Shown: positions 6,943 through 14,363, numbered from the stretch's first letter. The stretch is DNA of 15,888 nucleotides from Dehalococcoidales bacterium (GCA_016926115.1 JAFGPF010000025.1:1-15888); one strand, 5' to 3'. The notes: generated from the letters alone by a model not told the origin. Translations and numbers: made by a program.

Positions 6943-6991
6943 TGGATGACCTCCTCTCTCAATCATTTAGTTAGAGCTCGGGCCATCCAAT
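6941..6991 (-). promoter_or_regulatory. Leader hairpin covering the ribosome site and start codon of the zinc-ribbon gene
   Basis: In the minus-strand transcript AUUGGAUGGCC (6991-6981) can pair with GGUCAUCCAAU (6951-6941): 11 pairs, one of them G-U, around a 29-base loop. The second arm contains the GGU of the Shine-Dalgarno AGGAGGU and the first two bases of the start codon. Folding would block initiation, a design seen in translational switches and RNA thermometers. The base pairing is visible; the regulatory role is inference. Confidence 0.5.
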
Positions 6992-7054
6992 ACTTGATAT
7001 AAATCTAATGACTTTTAAGAAGTCTGTATTAGCCTAAACTTGAACTATAGATTA

Positions 7055-7083
7055 ATTATATACTATACATAATTATTATGCAA
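7055..7083 (-). promoter_or_regulatory. promoter for the zinc-ribbon gene
   Basis: Minus-strand TTGCAT (7083-7078), a 17-base spacer and a consensus TATAAT (7060-7055) give a transcript start near 7048. The leader is therefore about 105 bases, long for this window, and carries the hairpin at 6941-6991. Confidence 0.6.
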
Positions 7084-7188
7084 ATCGTAGAATCAAGCGG
7101 GTTTCCGTCTCACCGTAATCTGTACGCGGGGGCATTTCCGCCGATTTGATTTATGCGCGGTAGTCCGTTAGATTATACGTTCACGATA

Positions 7189-9036
7189 TTAGCCGGGCCC
7201 GAAGCCCGGCATTGCCTGCGGCGGCCATAGCTCTTCCGCTATATCGTCCAGCCCCAGTTCCAGCAGCTTCTTTTTACTGGGCCTGGCGGTATTCCTGTCC
7301 CAGTCGAGCGCCCCGAGTCCCCAGTAGACCTGGTGTTCGTGGTCGGCGGATACGCCGGCGAGGGGTCCTTCCTTCTGGGGAGGGTCGCCGATAATCCGCG
7401 GATGCACCTTCCAATCCGTTAGAGGATTGATTCCTTCCCGCAGATTGAAGGCATGCCGGATGGTCATAATGCGTTCCCCGGTCTTGTCCAGCTCTTCCTG
7501 GGTCAGGTCCCAGCCGGTGGCGGCTTTCAGGTTTTCAAGAGTGAAGTTGGTGCCTCCGGGCGGTCCGAAAGCGGCGAACAGGCAGAGTCCGGCGGCGTTG
7601 GTGATATGCCCGCCGAAGGCGCCGGGTCCGAATCCCTGGGTGTGGCGGCCGGGGGTGGCGTCCATGTGGTAGCGCGCGGACGCCATGTTGCCCGGATACT
7701 GGCCAAACTTCGGGTCGTGCATCCCCAGTTCCTGTCCGCCGATGTGTACCGCGTACTTTTCGGCTCCCTTGCCTATTTTCCCGGCGGCCACCTTGACGCC
7801 GTCGGCGAGGATGGCGCCGAGTCCTTCGCGCTTGCACATTTTCTCGGTCATGGCGACGATAGCCCGGTGGTTGCCCCAGGTAAGCTCGATGCCGTCGGTA
7901 TCGTCTTTGGTCAAAATCCCGTTCTCGTAGCACTCGATGGCAAAGGCAATAATGCTGCCTCCGGAAATGGTATCCAGACCGTAGCTGTTGCAGAGGTGGT
8001 TGCACATATTGAGCGATTCCGTATTGGTGTTAAGGCAGAGCGTGCCGAAGGACCCCTGGGTCTCGTACTCGATGCGCCGGATGCCCTCCGGGTACTTGTA
8101 CTCGCCTTCCCCGGCATGCAGCGACGCCTGGCAGGAGATGGGGCAGTGCCAGCAGGGTTCGGCGCCTTTCCGGTTGTGGGTGGCGGCATCGCCGGAGAGT
8201 CCGGAGACGTCCGGTAAATCGACGACGCCCACGCCGCCCCAGTTTTTGACCGGCGTGTCGCCGCTGTGGGCATTGGCATCCGTCATGCTGGTGGTGCCGT
8301 ACTGGGGCATTTTTTTATTCATCTCGGCCATCGGTCCGGGCGGCGGATTCAGGACGCTGTGGGTCTGTTCCTTTCGCAGGGCGTCCATGCGGGCTTTGTC
8401 CGCGATGGGCACTTCCATGTTCCCGGTGACGGCGACCGCCTTCAGCTTCTTGGAGCCCATGACCGCTCCCAGTCCGGAACGTCCGGCTGCCGCGCCCCGC
8501 TTGGTGATGATGCAGGCGATTAAGGAGCACATCTCGCCGGCGCGTCCGATGCAGGATACGTGGGTATCCTTGCCGTATTCAGCCTTGAGGGAGTCCTCCG
8601 TCTCGTAGGTGTCTTTTCCCCAGAGGTCAGCGGCGTCCTTGAGTTCCGGTTTGCCGTTGTTGATAAGGAGATATACCGGTTTTTTCGATATGCCGGTAAA
8701 GAATACGGCGTCGTACCCGGCGAACTTCAGGTAGGGTCCGAAATAGCCGCCGGAATTGGCGTCTCCCCAGCCGCCGGTGAGGGGGGATTTGCCCACTGCC
8801 ACGTAGCGGACGCCGGTAATCGCGGGCGTGCCGGTCAGCGGGCCTGAAACGAGCCCCAGGATGTTGTCCGGTCCCAGGGGGTCGGCCCCGGCTTTCTGTC
8901 TGTCGTAGATGATTTTGGCGCCGAGTCCGTAGCCCCCGATGAAGTCCCGGTACAGGCTTTCATCGGGTTTTTCTTCCTTGGTTTCTCCGCTGGAAAGATT
9001 TACGAACAGTATCTTTCCCATATATGCTCCGGCCAT
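7189..9036 (-). CDS. Tungsten-type aldehyde:ferredoxin oxidoreductase family protein
   Basis: This 615-residue protein is full length for the AOR family, which oxidises aldehydes (or reduces acids) with ferredoxin using a tungsten bis-pterin and one [4Fe-4S] cluster in the cytoplasm. The N domain opens YMGKILFVNLSSGE and has GGYGLGAKIIYD and GGWGDANSGGYFGPYLKFAGYD (pterin-binding region). Cluster ligands are C295-x2-C298-x3-C302 (CWHCPISC) and distant C485 (GLCLF), in register with the Pyrococcus enzyme. The two DxxGL(D/C) pterin motifs appear as NSYGLD (350-355) and NAAGLC (480-485), both with Asn first. It starts after AAAGGAG and has its own promoter. No ferredoxin, MoaD-like or tungsten-uptake gene is adjacent. 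The substrate cannot be read from sequence. Confidence 0.95.
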   Translation of the reverse strand: MAGAYMGKILFVNLSSGETKEEKPDESLYRDFIGGYGLGAKIIYDRQKAGADPLGPDNILGLVSGPLTGTPAITGVRYVAVGKSPLTGGWGDANSGGYFGPYLKFAGYDAVFFTGISKKPVYLLINNGKPELKDAADLWGKDTYETEDSLKAEYGKDTHVSCIGRAGEMCSLIACIITKRGAAAGRSGLGAVMGSKKLKAVAVTGNMEVPIADKARMDALRKEQTHSVLNPPPGPMAEMNKKMPQYGTTSMTDANAHSGDTPVKNWGGVGVVDLPDVSGLSGDAATHNRKGAEPCWHCPISCQASLHAGEGEYKYPEGIRRIEYETQGSFGTLCLNTNTESLNMCNHLCNSYGLDTISGGSIIAFAIECYENGILTKDDTDGIELTWGNHRAIVAMTEKMCKREGLGAILADGVKVAAGKIGKGAEKYAVHIGGQELGMHDPKFGQYPGNMASARYHMDATPGRHTQGFGPGAFGGHITNAAGLCLFAAFGPPGGTNFTLENLKAATGWDLTQEELDKTGERIMTIRHAFNLREGINPLTDWKVHPRIIGDPPQKEGPLAGVSADHEHQVYWGLGALDWDRNTARPSKKKLLELGLDDIAEELWPPQAMPGFGPG

Positions 9037-9076
9037 AATTAACTCCTTTCACTGGTGTCCATTTAGTCCTTTTTCA

Positions 9077-9106
9077 ATTCTACTCACGGGTTAGTACCGA
9101 TGTCAA
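9077..9106 (-). promoter_or_regulatory. promoter for the aldehyde oxidoreductase gene
   Basis: Minus-strand consensus TTGACA (9106-9101), an 18-base spacer and TAGAAT (9082-9077). The predicted start is near 9070, giving a leader of about 33 bases before the ATG at 9036. Confidence 0.7.
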
Positions 9107-9140
9107 AGAAATGTAACAGGGGGACGTTGTAGATGAGGAA

Positions 9141-9216
9141 TGGTGGAGCCGGGGGGATTCGAACCCCCTACCTCCTGCGTGCAAAGCAGGCGTTCTCCCA
9201 ACTGAACTACGGCCCC
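9141..9216 (-). tRNA. tRNA-Ala (anticodon TGC)
   Basis: The minus strand folds into a complete 76-base tRNA: acceptor GGGGCCG/CGGCTCC, D arm GTTC/GAAC, anticodon stem CCTGC/GCAGG with loop TTTGCAC (anticodon TGC), variable AGGTA, T arm GGGGG-TTCGAAT-CCCCC, discriminator A and an encoded CCA (9143-9141). The third acceptor pair is G3-U70, the classic alanine identity element. No clear terminator follows. Confidence 0.98.
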
Positions 9217-9230
9217 GTATCGACTCAAAA

Positions 9231-9239
9231 ATTATAGCA
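9231..9239 (-). promoter_or_regulatory. extended -10 promoter for tRNA-Ala
   Basis: Minus-strand TGCTATAAT is a perfect extended -10 centred about 18 bases upstream of the mature tRNA 5' end. No -35 of note is seen at the right distance. Confidence 0.5.
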
Positions 9240-9279
9240 TATCCGGGGACGCTTTATATACCTGCTGCTGCTCCCTTCC

Positions 9280-9308
9280 TTGTCACTCACGCCTGATATT
9301 GCTATACT
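9280..9308 (+). promoter_or_regulatory. promoter for gatB-secG-DUF62
   Basis: TTGTCA (9280-9285), a 17-base spacer and TATACT (9303-9308). The transcript would start near 9315, about 23 bases before the chosen gatB ATG at 9338, and downstream of the in-frame TTG at 9299. Confidence 0.7.
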
Positions 9309-9337
9309 GGATATGTCGTTTTTCAGGACTTACAACT

Positions 9338-10795
9338 ATGGATTACGAGACGGTTATCGGGCTGGAAGTACATTCCCAGCTATTGACTAAAAGCAAGATG
9401 TTCTGCGGCTGCAGCGCCGATTACGCCAGCACGCCCCCCAATACCCACGCCTGCCCGGTCTGCATGGGCATGCCCGGCGTACTCCCCGTTATCAACCAGC
9501 AGGCTGTCGAATACACCATGATGACCGCCCTCGCTCTGCATTGCTCTATTTCCGAATATACTAACTTCGACCGCAAGAACTACCTTTATCCCGACCTCAT
9601 GAAAGGCTACCAGATTTCCCAGTCGTACTATCCAATCGGCTACGACGGCTGGCTTACCATCGACGTCGACGGGCAGGAGAAAAAGATAGGCATCGATAAC
9701 ATCCACCTCGAAGAAGACACCGCCAGGCTGCTGCACCGCAGTACCCCCGGCGGTGAAAATTACAGTCTGGTGGATATCAACCGCTCCGGCGTTCCCCTGA
9801 TGGAAATCGTCTGCCAGCCGGACATGCGTTCCGCGGAAGAAGCGCGGCAATACCTCGTCAAGCTGCGCAGCATATTGCAGTACCTGGGGGTCTCCACCGG
9901 CAACATGGAGGAAGGGAGTTTCCGCTGCGACGCCAACATCAGCGTGCGGCCTGCGGGCGCCAGGGAGCTCGGTCCGAAGGTGGAAGTGAAGAACCTGAAC
10001 AGCTTCAAAGCTGTCTACCTGGCGATGGAGTACGAAGCGAAGCGACAGCGTAAAGCCGCCGAACAGGGCAAGCCTCTGGTCCAGGAGACGCGGGGCTGGG
10101 TGGAGGACAAACTTAAGACCGTCACCCAGCGCACCAAGGAGTACGCCCACGACTACCGTTATTTCCCCGAGCCTGACCTCCCCCCGCTCAATATCAGCCG
10201 CGACTGGATAGAGGAAGTCAGGCAGAAACTGCCCGAGATGCCCGAAGCCCGGCGCGACCGCTTTATATCCGACTACGAACTGCCGGGCTACGATGCGGAT
10301 TTACTCACCAGGGAAAAAGCCATGGCGGAATACTTCGAGGAAAGTGCCGGAATAGATAAGGAGATACCACCGAAAGAGGTCAGCAACTGGCTGCTCGGCG
10401 AGGTCAGTCGTATTATAAACGCCGACAATATCGATATCGAAGAGTTCGGTAAAAAGATAAGTCCGCCGATGTTCGCCGGACTGATAAGGAGTGCCCACGG
10501 CGCGATTAATGCCGCCACGGCGAAGACAGTGCTGGAAGATATGTACAAGACCGGCATGACCGCCGATGAAATTATCAAGAAAAGCGGTCTCAGCCAGATT
10601 AGCGATACCGCAGAGCTTGAGAAAATAGTGGCAGAGGTGATAAACTCTAATGGACAGCCTGTCGCCGACTACAAGGCGGGGAAGGAAGAAGCCCTGAAGT
10701 TCCTGGTCGGACAGGTAATGCGGGCAACGAAAGGTCGCGCCAATCCGCAGCTGGTAAATGAAGTGCTGAAGCAAAAACTCGTCGGAGACTCTTAG
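9338..10795 (+). CDS. gatB: Aspartyl/glutamyl-tRNA(Asn/Gln) amidotransferase subunit B
   Basis: GatB is the kinase/tRNA-binding subunit of GatCAB, which converts Glu-tRNA(Gln) and Asp-tRNA(Asn) to the correct amide forms using ammonia from GatA. At 485 residues it is full length. The N terminus MDYETVIGLEVHSQL is canonical. The zinc-type cysteines are C23-x-C25 and C39-x2-C42. LYPDLMKGYQISQ, LVDINRSGVPLMEIV, SFRCDANISVRP, EVKNLNSFKAV and YRYFPEPDLPPL are family signatures, and the C-terminal helical and tail domains follow. Frame extension to 9299 is rejected because an AGGA ribosome site and the promoter favour 9338. gatA and gatC are not in the window, so the complex is encoded at separate loci. 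secG follows 28 bases downstream. Confidence 0.98.
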   Translation: MDYETVIGLEVHSQLLTKSKMFCGCSADYASTPPNTHACPVCMGMPGVLPVINQQAVEYTMMTALALHCSISEYTNFDRKNYLYPDLMKGYQISQSYYPIGYDGWLTIDVDGQEKKIGIDNIHLEEDTARLLHRSTPGGENYSLVDINRSGVPLMEIVCQPDMRSAEEARQYLVKLRSILQYLGVSTGNMEEGSFRCDANISVRPAGARELGPKVEVKNLNSFKAVYLAMEYEAKRQRKAAEQGKPLVQETRGWVEDKLKTVTQRTKEYAHDYRYFPEPDLPPLNISRDWIEEVRQKLPEMPEARRDRFISDYELPGYDADLLTREKAMAEYFEESAGIDKEIPPKEVSNWLLGEVSRIINADNIDIEEFGKKISPPMFAGLIRSAHGAINAATAKTVLEDMYKTGMTADEIIKKSGLSQISDTAELEKIVAEVINSNGQPVADYKAGKEEALKFLVGQVMRATKGRANPQLVNEVLKQKLVGDS

Positions 10796-10823
10796 AGCTG
10801 AAGCCTGAACTGGAGAATAAGGA

Positions 10824-11045
10824 ATGGATACTTACCTGTACGTAGCACAGATAGTCGTCGCCGTAGCCCTGATACTGGTCGCCCTGCTCCAGGTGCGGGG
10901 CGGTGGACTGGGGGGTATCTTCGGGCAGGCGGATACGGTTTACCGCACCAAGCGAGGCGTGGAAAAAACGCTTTTTCAGCTTACGATAGCCCTGGTAGTA
11001 ATATTTATCATCCTCTCGATAGTCTCTCTCCGGGTGACCGGCTGA
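10824..11045 (+). CDS. secG: Protein translocase subunit SecG
   Basis: SecG is a small partner of the SecYEG membrane channel that assists SecA-driven protein export. This 73-residue protein has two membrane helices, about 3-23 and 50-69. They are joined by the typical glycine-rich cytoplasmic loop RGGGLGGIFGQADTVYRTKRG. Usual bacterial length is about 70-110. A GGAG at 10812-10815 precedes the ATG by 8 bases. It sits between gatB and the DUF62 gene with gaps of 28 and 16 bases, so it is very likely transcribed from the gatB promoter. Confidence 0.95.
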   Translation: MDTYLYVAQIVVAVALILVALLQVRGGGLGGIFGQADTVYRTKRGVEKTLFQLTIALVVIFIILSIVSLRVTG

Positions 11046-11061
11046 CCTGCGGCGGAAGCAA

Positions 11062-11880
11062 ATGAGTGCCGTTATCACCTTTACCACCGATTTCGGTCCG
11101 GCTGATGGTTATGTCGCCGCCATGAAGGGAGTGGTGCTGGGCATCAACCCGGAAGCACGACTCATCGATATCTCTCACGCCGTCAAGCCCGGTAATATCT
11201 CACAGGCAGCCTTCGTCCTGAAAACCGCCTGCGGATTTTTCCCCCGCCGCTCCATCCACGTGGTGGTCGTCGACCCCGGAGTGGGCACCGACCGGCGGGC
11301 GGTTATATTGAGGACGCCCGAAGCCGACTTCGTGGCGCCGGACAACGGGGTCCTGAGCCATGTTATACGACCGTATACATCCGGAATGCCCGTTGATGGC
11401 TATCAAAACCTGGAGGGTGTAGAAGCCTGTACTATTACCGAGTCGCGTTTCTGGAGGTCGCCGGTGAGTACCACCTTCCACGGGCGTGATATCTTCGCCC
11501 CCGTGGCCGCCCATCTCTCGCTGGGTACGCCCGTATCGGCTTTCGGCAGTCCGGCGGATTCGCTGGCGGTGCTGCCGGTATCCGGCCCGCGCCGTATGCC
11601 GGACGGCGCGCTGGCGGGCACTATTTTACACGTGGACAATTTCGGCAACCTGATTACCGATATCGAGTCCGACGACCTCACCGCGGAGACCGGGGATATT
11701 ACCGTGGAGGTCGGCGGAAAGGTAATTCGAGGACTGAGCCTCACCTACGGCGCCGCCGACGGGCTGCTGGCGCTTATCGGCAGCAGCGGCCACCTGGAAA
11801 TAGCGTTGAAAGACGGGGATGCCGCCACCTTTATCGGAGCCAAAGTGGGCGACGAAGTCACAATCAGGGTAGTTCCTTGA
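11062..11880 (+). CDS. S-adenosyl-L-methionine hydroxide adenosyltransferase (DUF62, chlorinase/fluorinase superfamily)
   Basis: This 272-residue protein belongs to the family that splits SAM into adenosine and methionine using hydroxide. The N-terminal ITFTTDFGPADGYV carries the SAM-ribose Asp (D10 with D15). The catalytic Asp-Arg-His triad is visible as D71 and R78 in DPGVGTDRR and H140 in FHGRD. The C-terminal barrel has VDNFGNLITD (191-200). The Asp-Arg spacing equals that of the characterised archaeal enzyme (D68/R75). The length shows no sign of the extra loop that marks true fluorinases, so halogenation is unlikely. Its physiological purpose is unsettled in general. It is probably the third gene of the gatB-secG unit; I see no terminator after it. 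Confidence 0.92.
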   Translation: MSAVITFTTDFGPADGYVAAMKGVVLGINPEARLIDISHAVKPGNISQAAFVLKTACGFFPRRSIHVVVVDPGVGTDRRAVILRTPEADFVAPDNGVLSHVIRPYTSGMPVDGYQNLEGVEACTITESRFWRSPVSTTFHGRDIFAPVAAHLSLGTPVSAFGSPADSLAVLPVSGPRRMPDGALAGTILHVDNFGNLITDIESDDLTAETGDITVEVGGKVIRGLSLTYGAADGLLALIGSSGHLEIALKDGDAATFIGAKVGDEVTIRVVP

Positions 11881-11910
11881 GAAATATTGTCTTTTTAGGG
11901 ATTATCGCTA

Positions 11911-11939
11911 TTGACAAATACGAGCGGTGGTGCTACGCT
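11911..11939 (+). promoter_or_regulatory. promoter for the DUF5679-like gene
   Basis: Consensus TTGACA (11911-11916), a 17-base spacer and TACGCT (11934-11939), the latter preceded by TG in extended -10 position. The start near 11946 leaves a 24-base leader. Confidence 0.6.
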
Positions 11940-11969
11940 GCATGGCAGGATAATTAAGGAGGTGCGGAG

Positions 11970-12110
11970 ATGCAGGCTTATTGCATGAAGTGCAGGAAAA
12001 AGGTAGAGATCAAGAATCCTAAATCGGTTACCCTCAAGAACGGGCGTCCGGCAACCCAGGGAGTTTGCCCCGGCTGCGGCACCAAGGTATTCAGAATCGG
12101 CAAGGGCTAA
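11970..12110 (+). CDS. DUF5679-like 46-residue zinc-ribbon protein
   Basis: This small open frame starts MQAYCMKCRKKVEIKNPK, continues KNGRPATQGVCPGCGTKVF and ends RIGKG. The two CxxC pairs (C5/C8 and C33/C36) form one zinc ribbon, and the lysine/arginine content suggests RNA or DNA contact. The pattern matches DUF5679 proteins as I know them, of similar length and unknown function. A textbook AGGAGGT at 11957-11963 precedes the ATG by 6 bases, and a dedicated promoter lies just upstream. It is followed by 184 noncoding bases ending in a terminator. Confidence 0.88.
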   Translation: MQAYCMKCRKKVEIKNPKSVTLKNGRPATQGVCPGCGTKVFRIGKG

Positions 12111-12238
12111 TAATCCTATAGCGCGCTCCTCCGATAATGCAACAGTAACCGAAACCAGCACCATTTTCGTAACTCCTGAACGGCAGGCTATCCGTCGGTA
12201 GTCCGGGGATTAACCGGGATTGCCGGGTGAATGCGGGG

Positions 12239-12290
12239 CGATTTTCAGAACACACGGATAACTGATATAGTTATATGTGTGCGAAAATCG
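12239..12290. repeat. Long imperfect hairpin in intergenic region
   Basis: CGATTTTC (12239-12246) pairs with GAAAATCG (12283-12290), CACAC (12251-12255) with GTGTG (12277-12281), and ATAACT (12258-12263) with AGTTAT (12269-12274), leaving a 5-base loop. In total 19 Watson-Crick pairs are separated by small asymmetric loops. No T-run follows directly, so it is not itself a simple terminator. It could be part of the 3' end of the DUF5679-like transcript, a small RNA, or a repeat element. The rest of 12111-12238 shows no gene. Confidence 0.6.
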
Positions 12291-12294
12291 GTAG

Positions 12295-12319
12295 AAAAGG
12301 CGCGGTAAGTGCCTTTTTT
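12295..12319. terminator. Bidirectional terminator between DUF5679-like gene and cysS
   Basis: AAAAGGC (12295-12301) pairs with GCCTTTT (12311-12317), with G-U and C-G pairs extending the stem inward. On the + strand T6 ends it (12314-12319); on the - strand TTTTCT follows the stem. It lies 2 bases past the cysS stop, so it serves both convergent units. Confidence 0.75.
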
Positions 12320-12321
12320 AT

Positions 12322-13695
12322 TTACTTTTTCCTCTTCCAGACGGTGCCCTGGGGCGTATCTTCCAGCACTATGCCGAGCTTATCGAGTTCGTTGCGTATC
12401 TCATCGGCGCGTTGCCAGTTTTTCTCCCTGCGGGCGGCAGCCCTTTCCTCGATGAGCTTGTTGATACGTTCCTGAAGCTCTGCGTCGAGCGGGGCTTCCT
12501 CAGGCGACTTAAAGGTCAACCCCAGAATCCCGCCCAGTTCTTTTAGTAATTCGCGGGCCGCGTGTGAGTCATGCGTCGCTTCTTCGGCGCGGTTTATCTC
12601 ACGTGCGAGGTCGAAGAGAGTGGCTATTGCCTGTGCGGTATTAAAGTCGTCGTCCATTGCCTCGATGAAATTCTGCCGGTAAATATCAACTTTGAGGCCC
12701 TTGGTCCCCGGTCCTGCCTTGCTGTCTCCCCCCGCCGCCTGACGCAGCCTTTCCGCCCCCCGTTCCGCCGCCTCCAGCGCTTCTTCCGTGTAGGTCAGCG
12801 GGCTGCGGTAGTACGAGCTCAGGATAAAGATGCGGATGGCATCGGCGCTGTACTTTGCCAGGGCGTCACGTATGGTTATCAGGTTGCCCAGGCTCTTGCT
12901 CATCTTGTCGGCGCCCATCTGGAGGAGTCCGTTGTGCATCCAGTATTTCACGAAGGGCTTTTTGCCGGTGAAGCTCTCCGACTGCACAATTTCGTTCTCG
13001 TGGTGGGGGAAGACCAGGTCCTGCCCGCCACCGTGGATATCCAGCGTCTCGCCGAGATAGCGAAGCGACATGGCGCTGCACTCGATGTGCCAGCCCGGTC
13101 TACCCTTGCCCCAGGGGCTGTCCCAGGAAGGCTCGTCCGGCTTGGCTTCCTTCCAGAGGGCGAAGTCCATGGGGTCTTCCTTCTCCTCTCCGATTCCACA
13201 GGTTGTCCCGGACCTCATGGAGTCCAGGCTCCGCCTGGACAGCTTGCCGTAGTCCGGCACGTTCCTGACCCGGAAATAGACATTGCCGCCGACCGCGTAA
13301 GCGAACCCTTTATCGACTAATCCCTGCACCACCTCGATTATCTTGGGGATTTCCTCGGTGGCCCGGGGGTAGACGTCCGCCCGCAGGATGTTCAGGTTGT
13401 CCATGTCCTCGAAGTATCTCTCCGTGTACTTGTCCGTCAGTTCCTTGACCGGAATGCCGAGTCGGTTGGCGGTGGCGATGATGTTGTCTTCCACGTCCGT
13501 GACGTTCTCCACGTGCTTGATCTTGTAGCCGCGGAAGGTGAGGTAACGCCGTACGACGTCGAAGACGATGTAGCTCATGGCGTGACCGATATGGGAATCG
13601 CTGTAGGGGTTGATGCCGCAGACGTACATCGTTACCACGTCGCCCTGCGGCAGGAACTCCTCTTTTTTACCGGAGAGAGTGTTGAATATTTTCAT
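12322..13695 (-). CDS. cysS: Cysteine--tRNA ligase
   Basis: This class I synthetase charges tRNA(Cys) with cysteine in the cytoplasm. It is 457 residues, normal length. HIGH is at 35-38 (SHIGHAMSY) and KMSKS at 264-268 (DKMSKSLGN). The substrate-sensing zinc ligands are C26 (YVCG), C206 (HIECS), H231 and E235 (HHENE). [19 protein letters not shown] and [17 protein letters not shown] are diagnostic. The C-terminal DALR-like and tail region ends in [13 protein letters not shown]. The start at 13695 follows a GGAAGGA ribosome site. It is the last gene of the ispD-ispF block and ends at a shared terminator. Confidence 0.98.
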   Translation of the reverse strand: MKIFNTLSGKKEEFLPQGDVVTMYVCGINPYSDSHIGHAMSYIVFDVVRRYLTFRGYKIKHVENVTDVEDNIIATANRLGIPVKELTDKYTERYFEDMDNLNILRADVYPRATEEIPKIIEVVQGLVDKGFAYAVGGNVYFRVRNVPDYGKLSRRSLDSMRSGTTCGIGEEKEDPMDFALWKEAKPDEPSWDSPWGKGRPGWHIECSAMSLRYLGETLDIHGGGQDLVFPHHENEIVQSESFTGKKPFVKYWMHNGLLQMGADKMSKSLGNLITIRDALAKYSADAIRIFILSSYYRSPLTYTEEALEAAERGAERLRQAAGGDSKAGPGTKGLKVDIYRQNFIEAMDDDFNTAQAIATLFDLAREINRAEEATHDSHAARELLKELGGILGLTFKSPEEAPLDAELQERINKLIEERAAARREKNWQRADEIRNELDKLGIVLEDTPQGTVWKRKK

Positions 13696-13719
13696 CTTAA
13701 GTCCTTCCAGGTAACCCGG

Positions 13720-13863
13720 TTATTGTTTAACGGGCGATAAAAAATCGATATTATTTCCGTCCGGGTCCTTGAACCCGAACGCCCTGGCGCGCAGCACCTT
13801 CGAATAGAAGTCGACGAGTCCCGGGACGTTATTTGTATTGATGCTTAATCCTGCAAATTTCAT
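13720..13863 (-). pseudogene. Internally deleted VOC/glyoxalase-fold remnant, 47 codons, frame open
   Basis: The 47-residue product MKFAGLSINTNNVPGLVDFY... begins like the first strand and helix of a vicinal-oxygen-chelate domain (LSIN-TNNVPGLVDFYSKVL). It then jumps at about residue 25 to the last strand of such a domain (AFGFKDPDGNNIDFLSPV). VOC domains are normally 110-130 residues, so about 70 middle residues appear missing, joined in frame. Its ATG overlaps the ispF stop (TAATG), indicating coupled translation, and it ends 24 bases before cysS. It could be a decaying gene left by an internal deletion, or a retained mini-protein. The fold assignment is from pattern memory. Confidence 0.65.
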
Positions 13864-14363
13864 TATTCCGTTTCAGGTTTTGCCTCTTCTATCAGGGCTA
13901 CGGCGTAGGCCGCGATGCCTTCGCCCCGCCCGATTGCCCCCATGCCGTTGTTGGTGCTGGCCTTGACGCTGACCTGCTCGAAGGTGATTCCCAGTACCTG
14001 GCTGAAGTTCCGGCGCATGTCGTCGATATACTCGCGGAGTCGCGGTCTTTCCGCCACCACCGTGGCGTCGATGTTGACCGCCCGCCACCCGTTTTCTTCC
14101 AGCTTTTCGACTACTTTATCGAGCAGGTACAGGCTGGAGACCTCCTTAAACTCGGGGTCACCGGGCGGGAAGTGCGTGCCGATGTCCCCCAGCGCCGCCG
14201 CTCCCAGCAGGGCGTCGATGACGGCGTGGGTCAGGGTATCGCCGTCGCTCCAGCCTTCCAGCCCTTCGTCGAAGGGTATGTGCACGCCTCCCAGCACCAG
14301 TTTGCGTCCCGGTTCCAGGGGGTGGGCGTCGTAGCCTATTCCGATTCTCATGTTATTTTTCAT
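13863..14363 (-). CDS. ispF: 2-C-methyl-D-erythritol 2,4-cyclodiphosphate synthase
   Basis: IspF forms the cyclodiphosphate intermediate of the MEP isoprenoid pathway. This is a full-length 166-residue protein with metal ligands D12 and H14 (GYDAHPL) and H46 (SDGDTLTHAVIDALLGAA). GDIGTHFPPGDPEFK, VNIDATVVAERPRL and the C-terminal VSVKASTNNGMGAIGRGEG are all typical. The frame starts at 14363, overlapping the end of ispD by 11 bases. An ATG at 14351 (MRIGIGYDAH) fits the usual family start equally well; neither has a strong ribosome site, so coupling to ispD translation is likely. Its stop overlaps the start of the VOC remnant. Confidence 0.97.
   Translation of the reverse strand: MKNNMRIGIGYDAHPLEPGRKLVLGGVHIPFDEGLEGWSDGDTLTHAVIDALLGAAALGDIGTHFPPGDPEFKEVSSLYLLDKVVEKLEENGWRAVNIDATVVAERPRLREYIDDMRRNFSQVLGITFEQVSVKASTNNGMGAIGRGEGIAAYAVALIEEAKPETE

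Noticed and set aside
7084..7188. Possible terminator for the aldehyde oxidoreductase gene
   Set aside because: Only short 4-6 pair stems and distant imperfect repeats are visible, with no T-run on the minus strand.
7453..8217. 254-residue + strand open frame
   Set aside because: Antisense to the aldehyde oxidoreductase gene, in a GC-rich region where shadow frames are common. No recognisable motif.
9299..9337. 13-residue upstream extension of gatB from a TTG
   Set aside because: It overlaps the predicted -10 and lacks a ribosome site. GatB proteins start at MDYETVIGLE-like sequence.
9380..10150. 256-residue - strand open frame
   Set aside because: Antisense to gatB and explained by codon bias of that gene.
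11062..11880. Fluorinase or chlorinase activity for the DUF62 protein
   Set aside because: The Asp-Arg-His triad of hydroxide-using enzymes is present, and the length gives no sign of the extra loop typical of fluorinases.
12571..13320. 249-residue open frame on the + strand
   Set aside because: It lies antisense to cysS, whose motifs are intact throughout. The composition is that of a shadow frame and it has no family motif.
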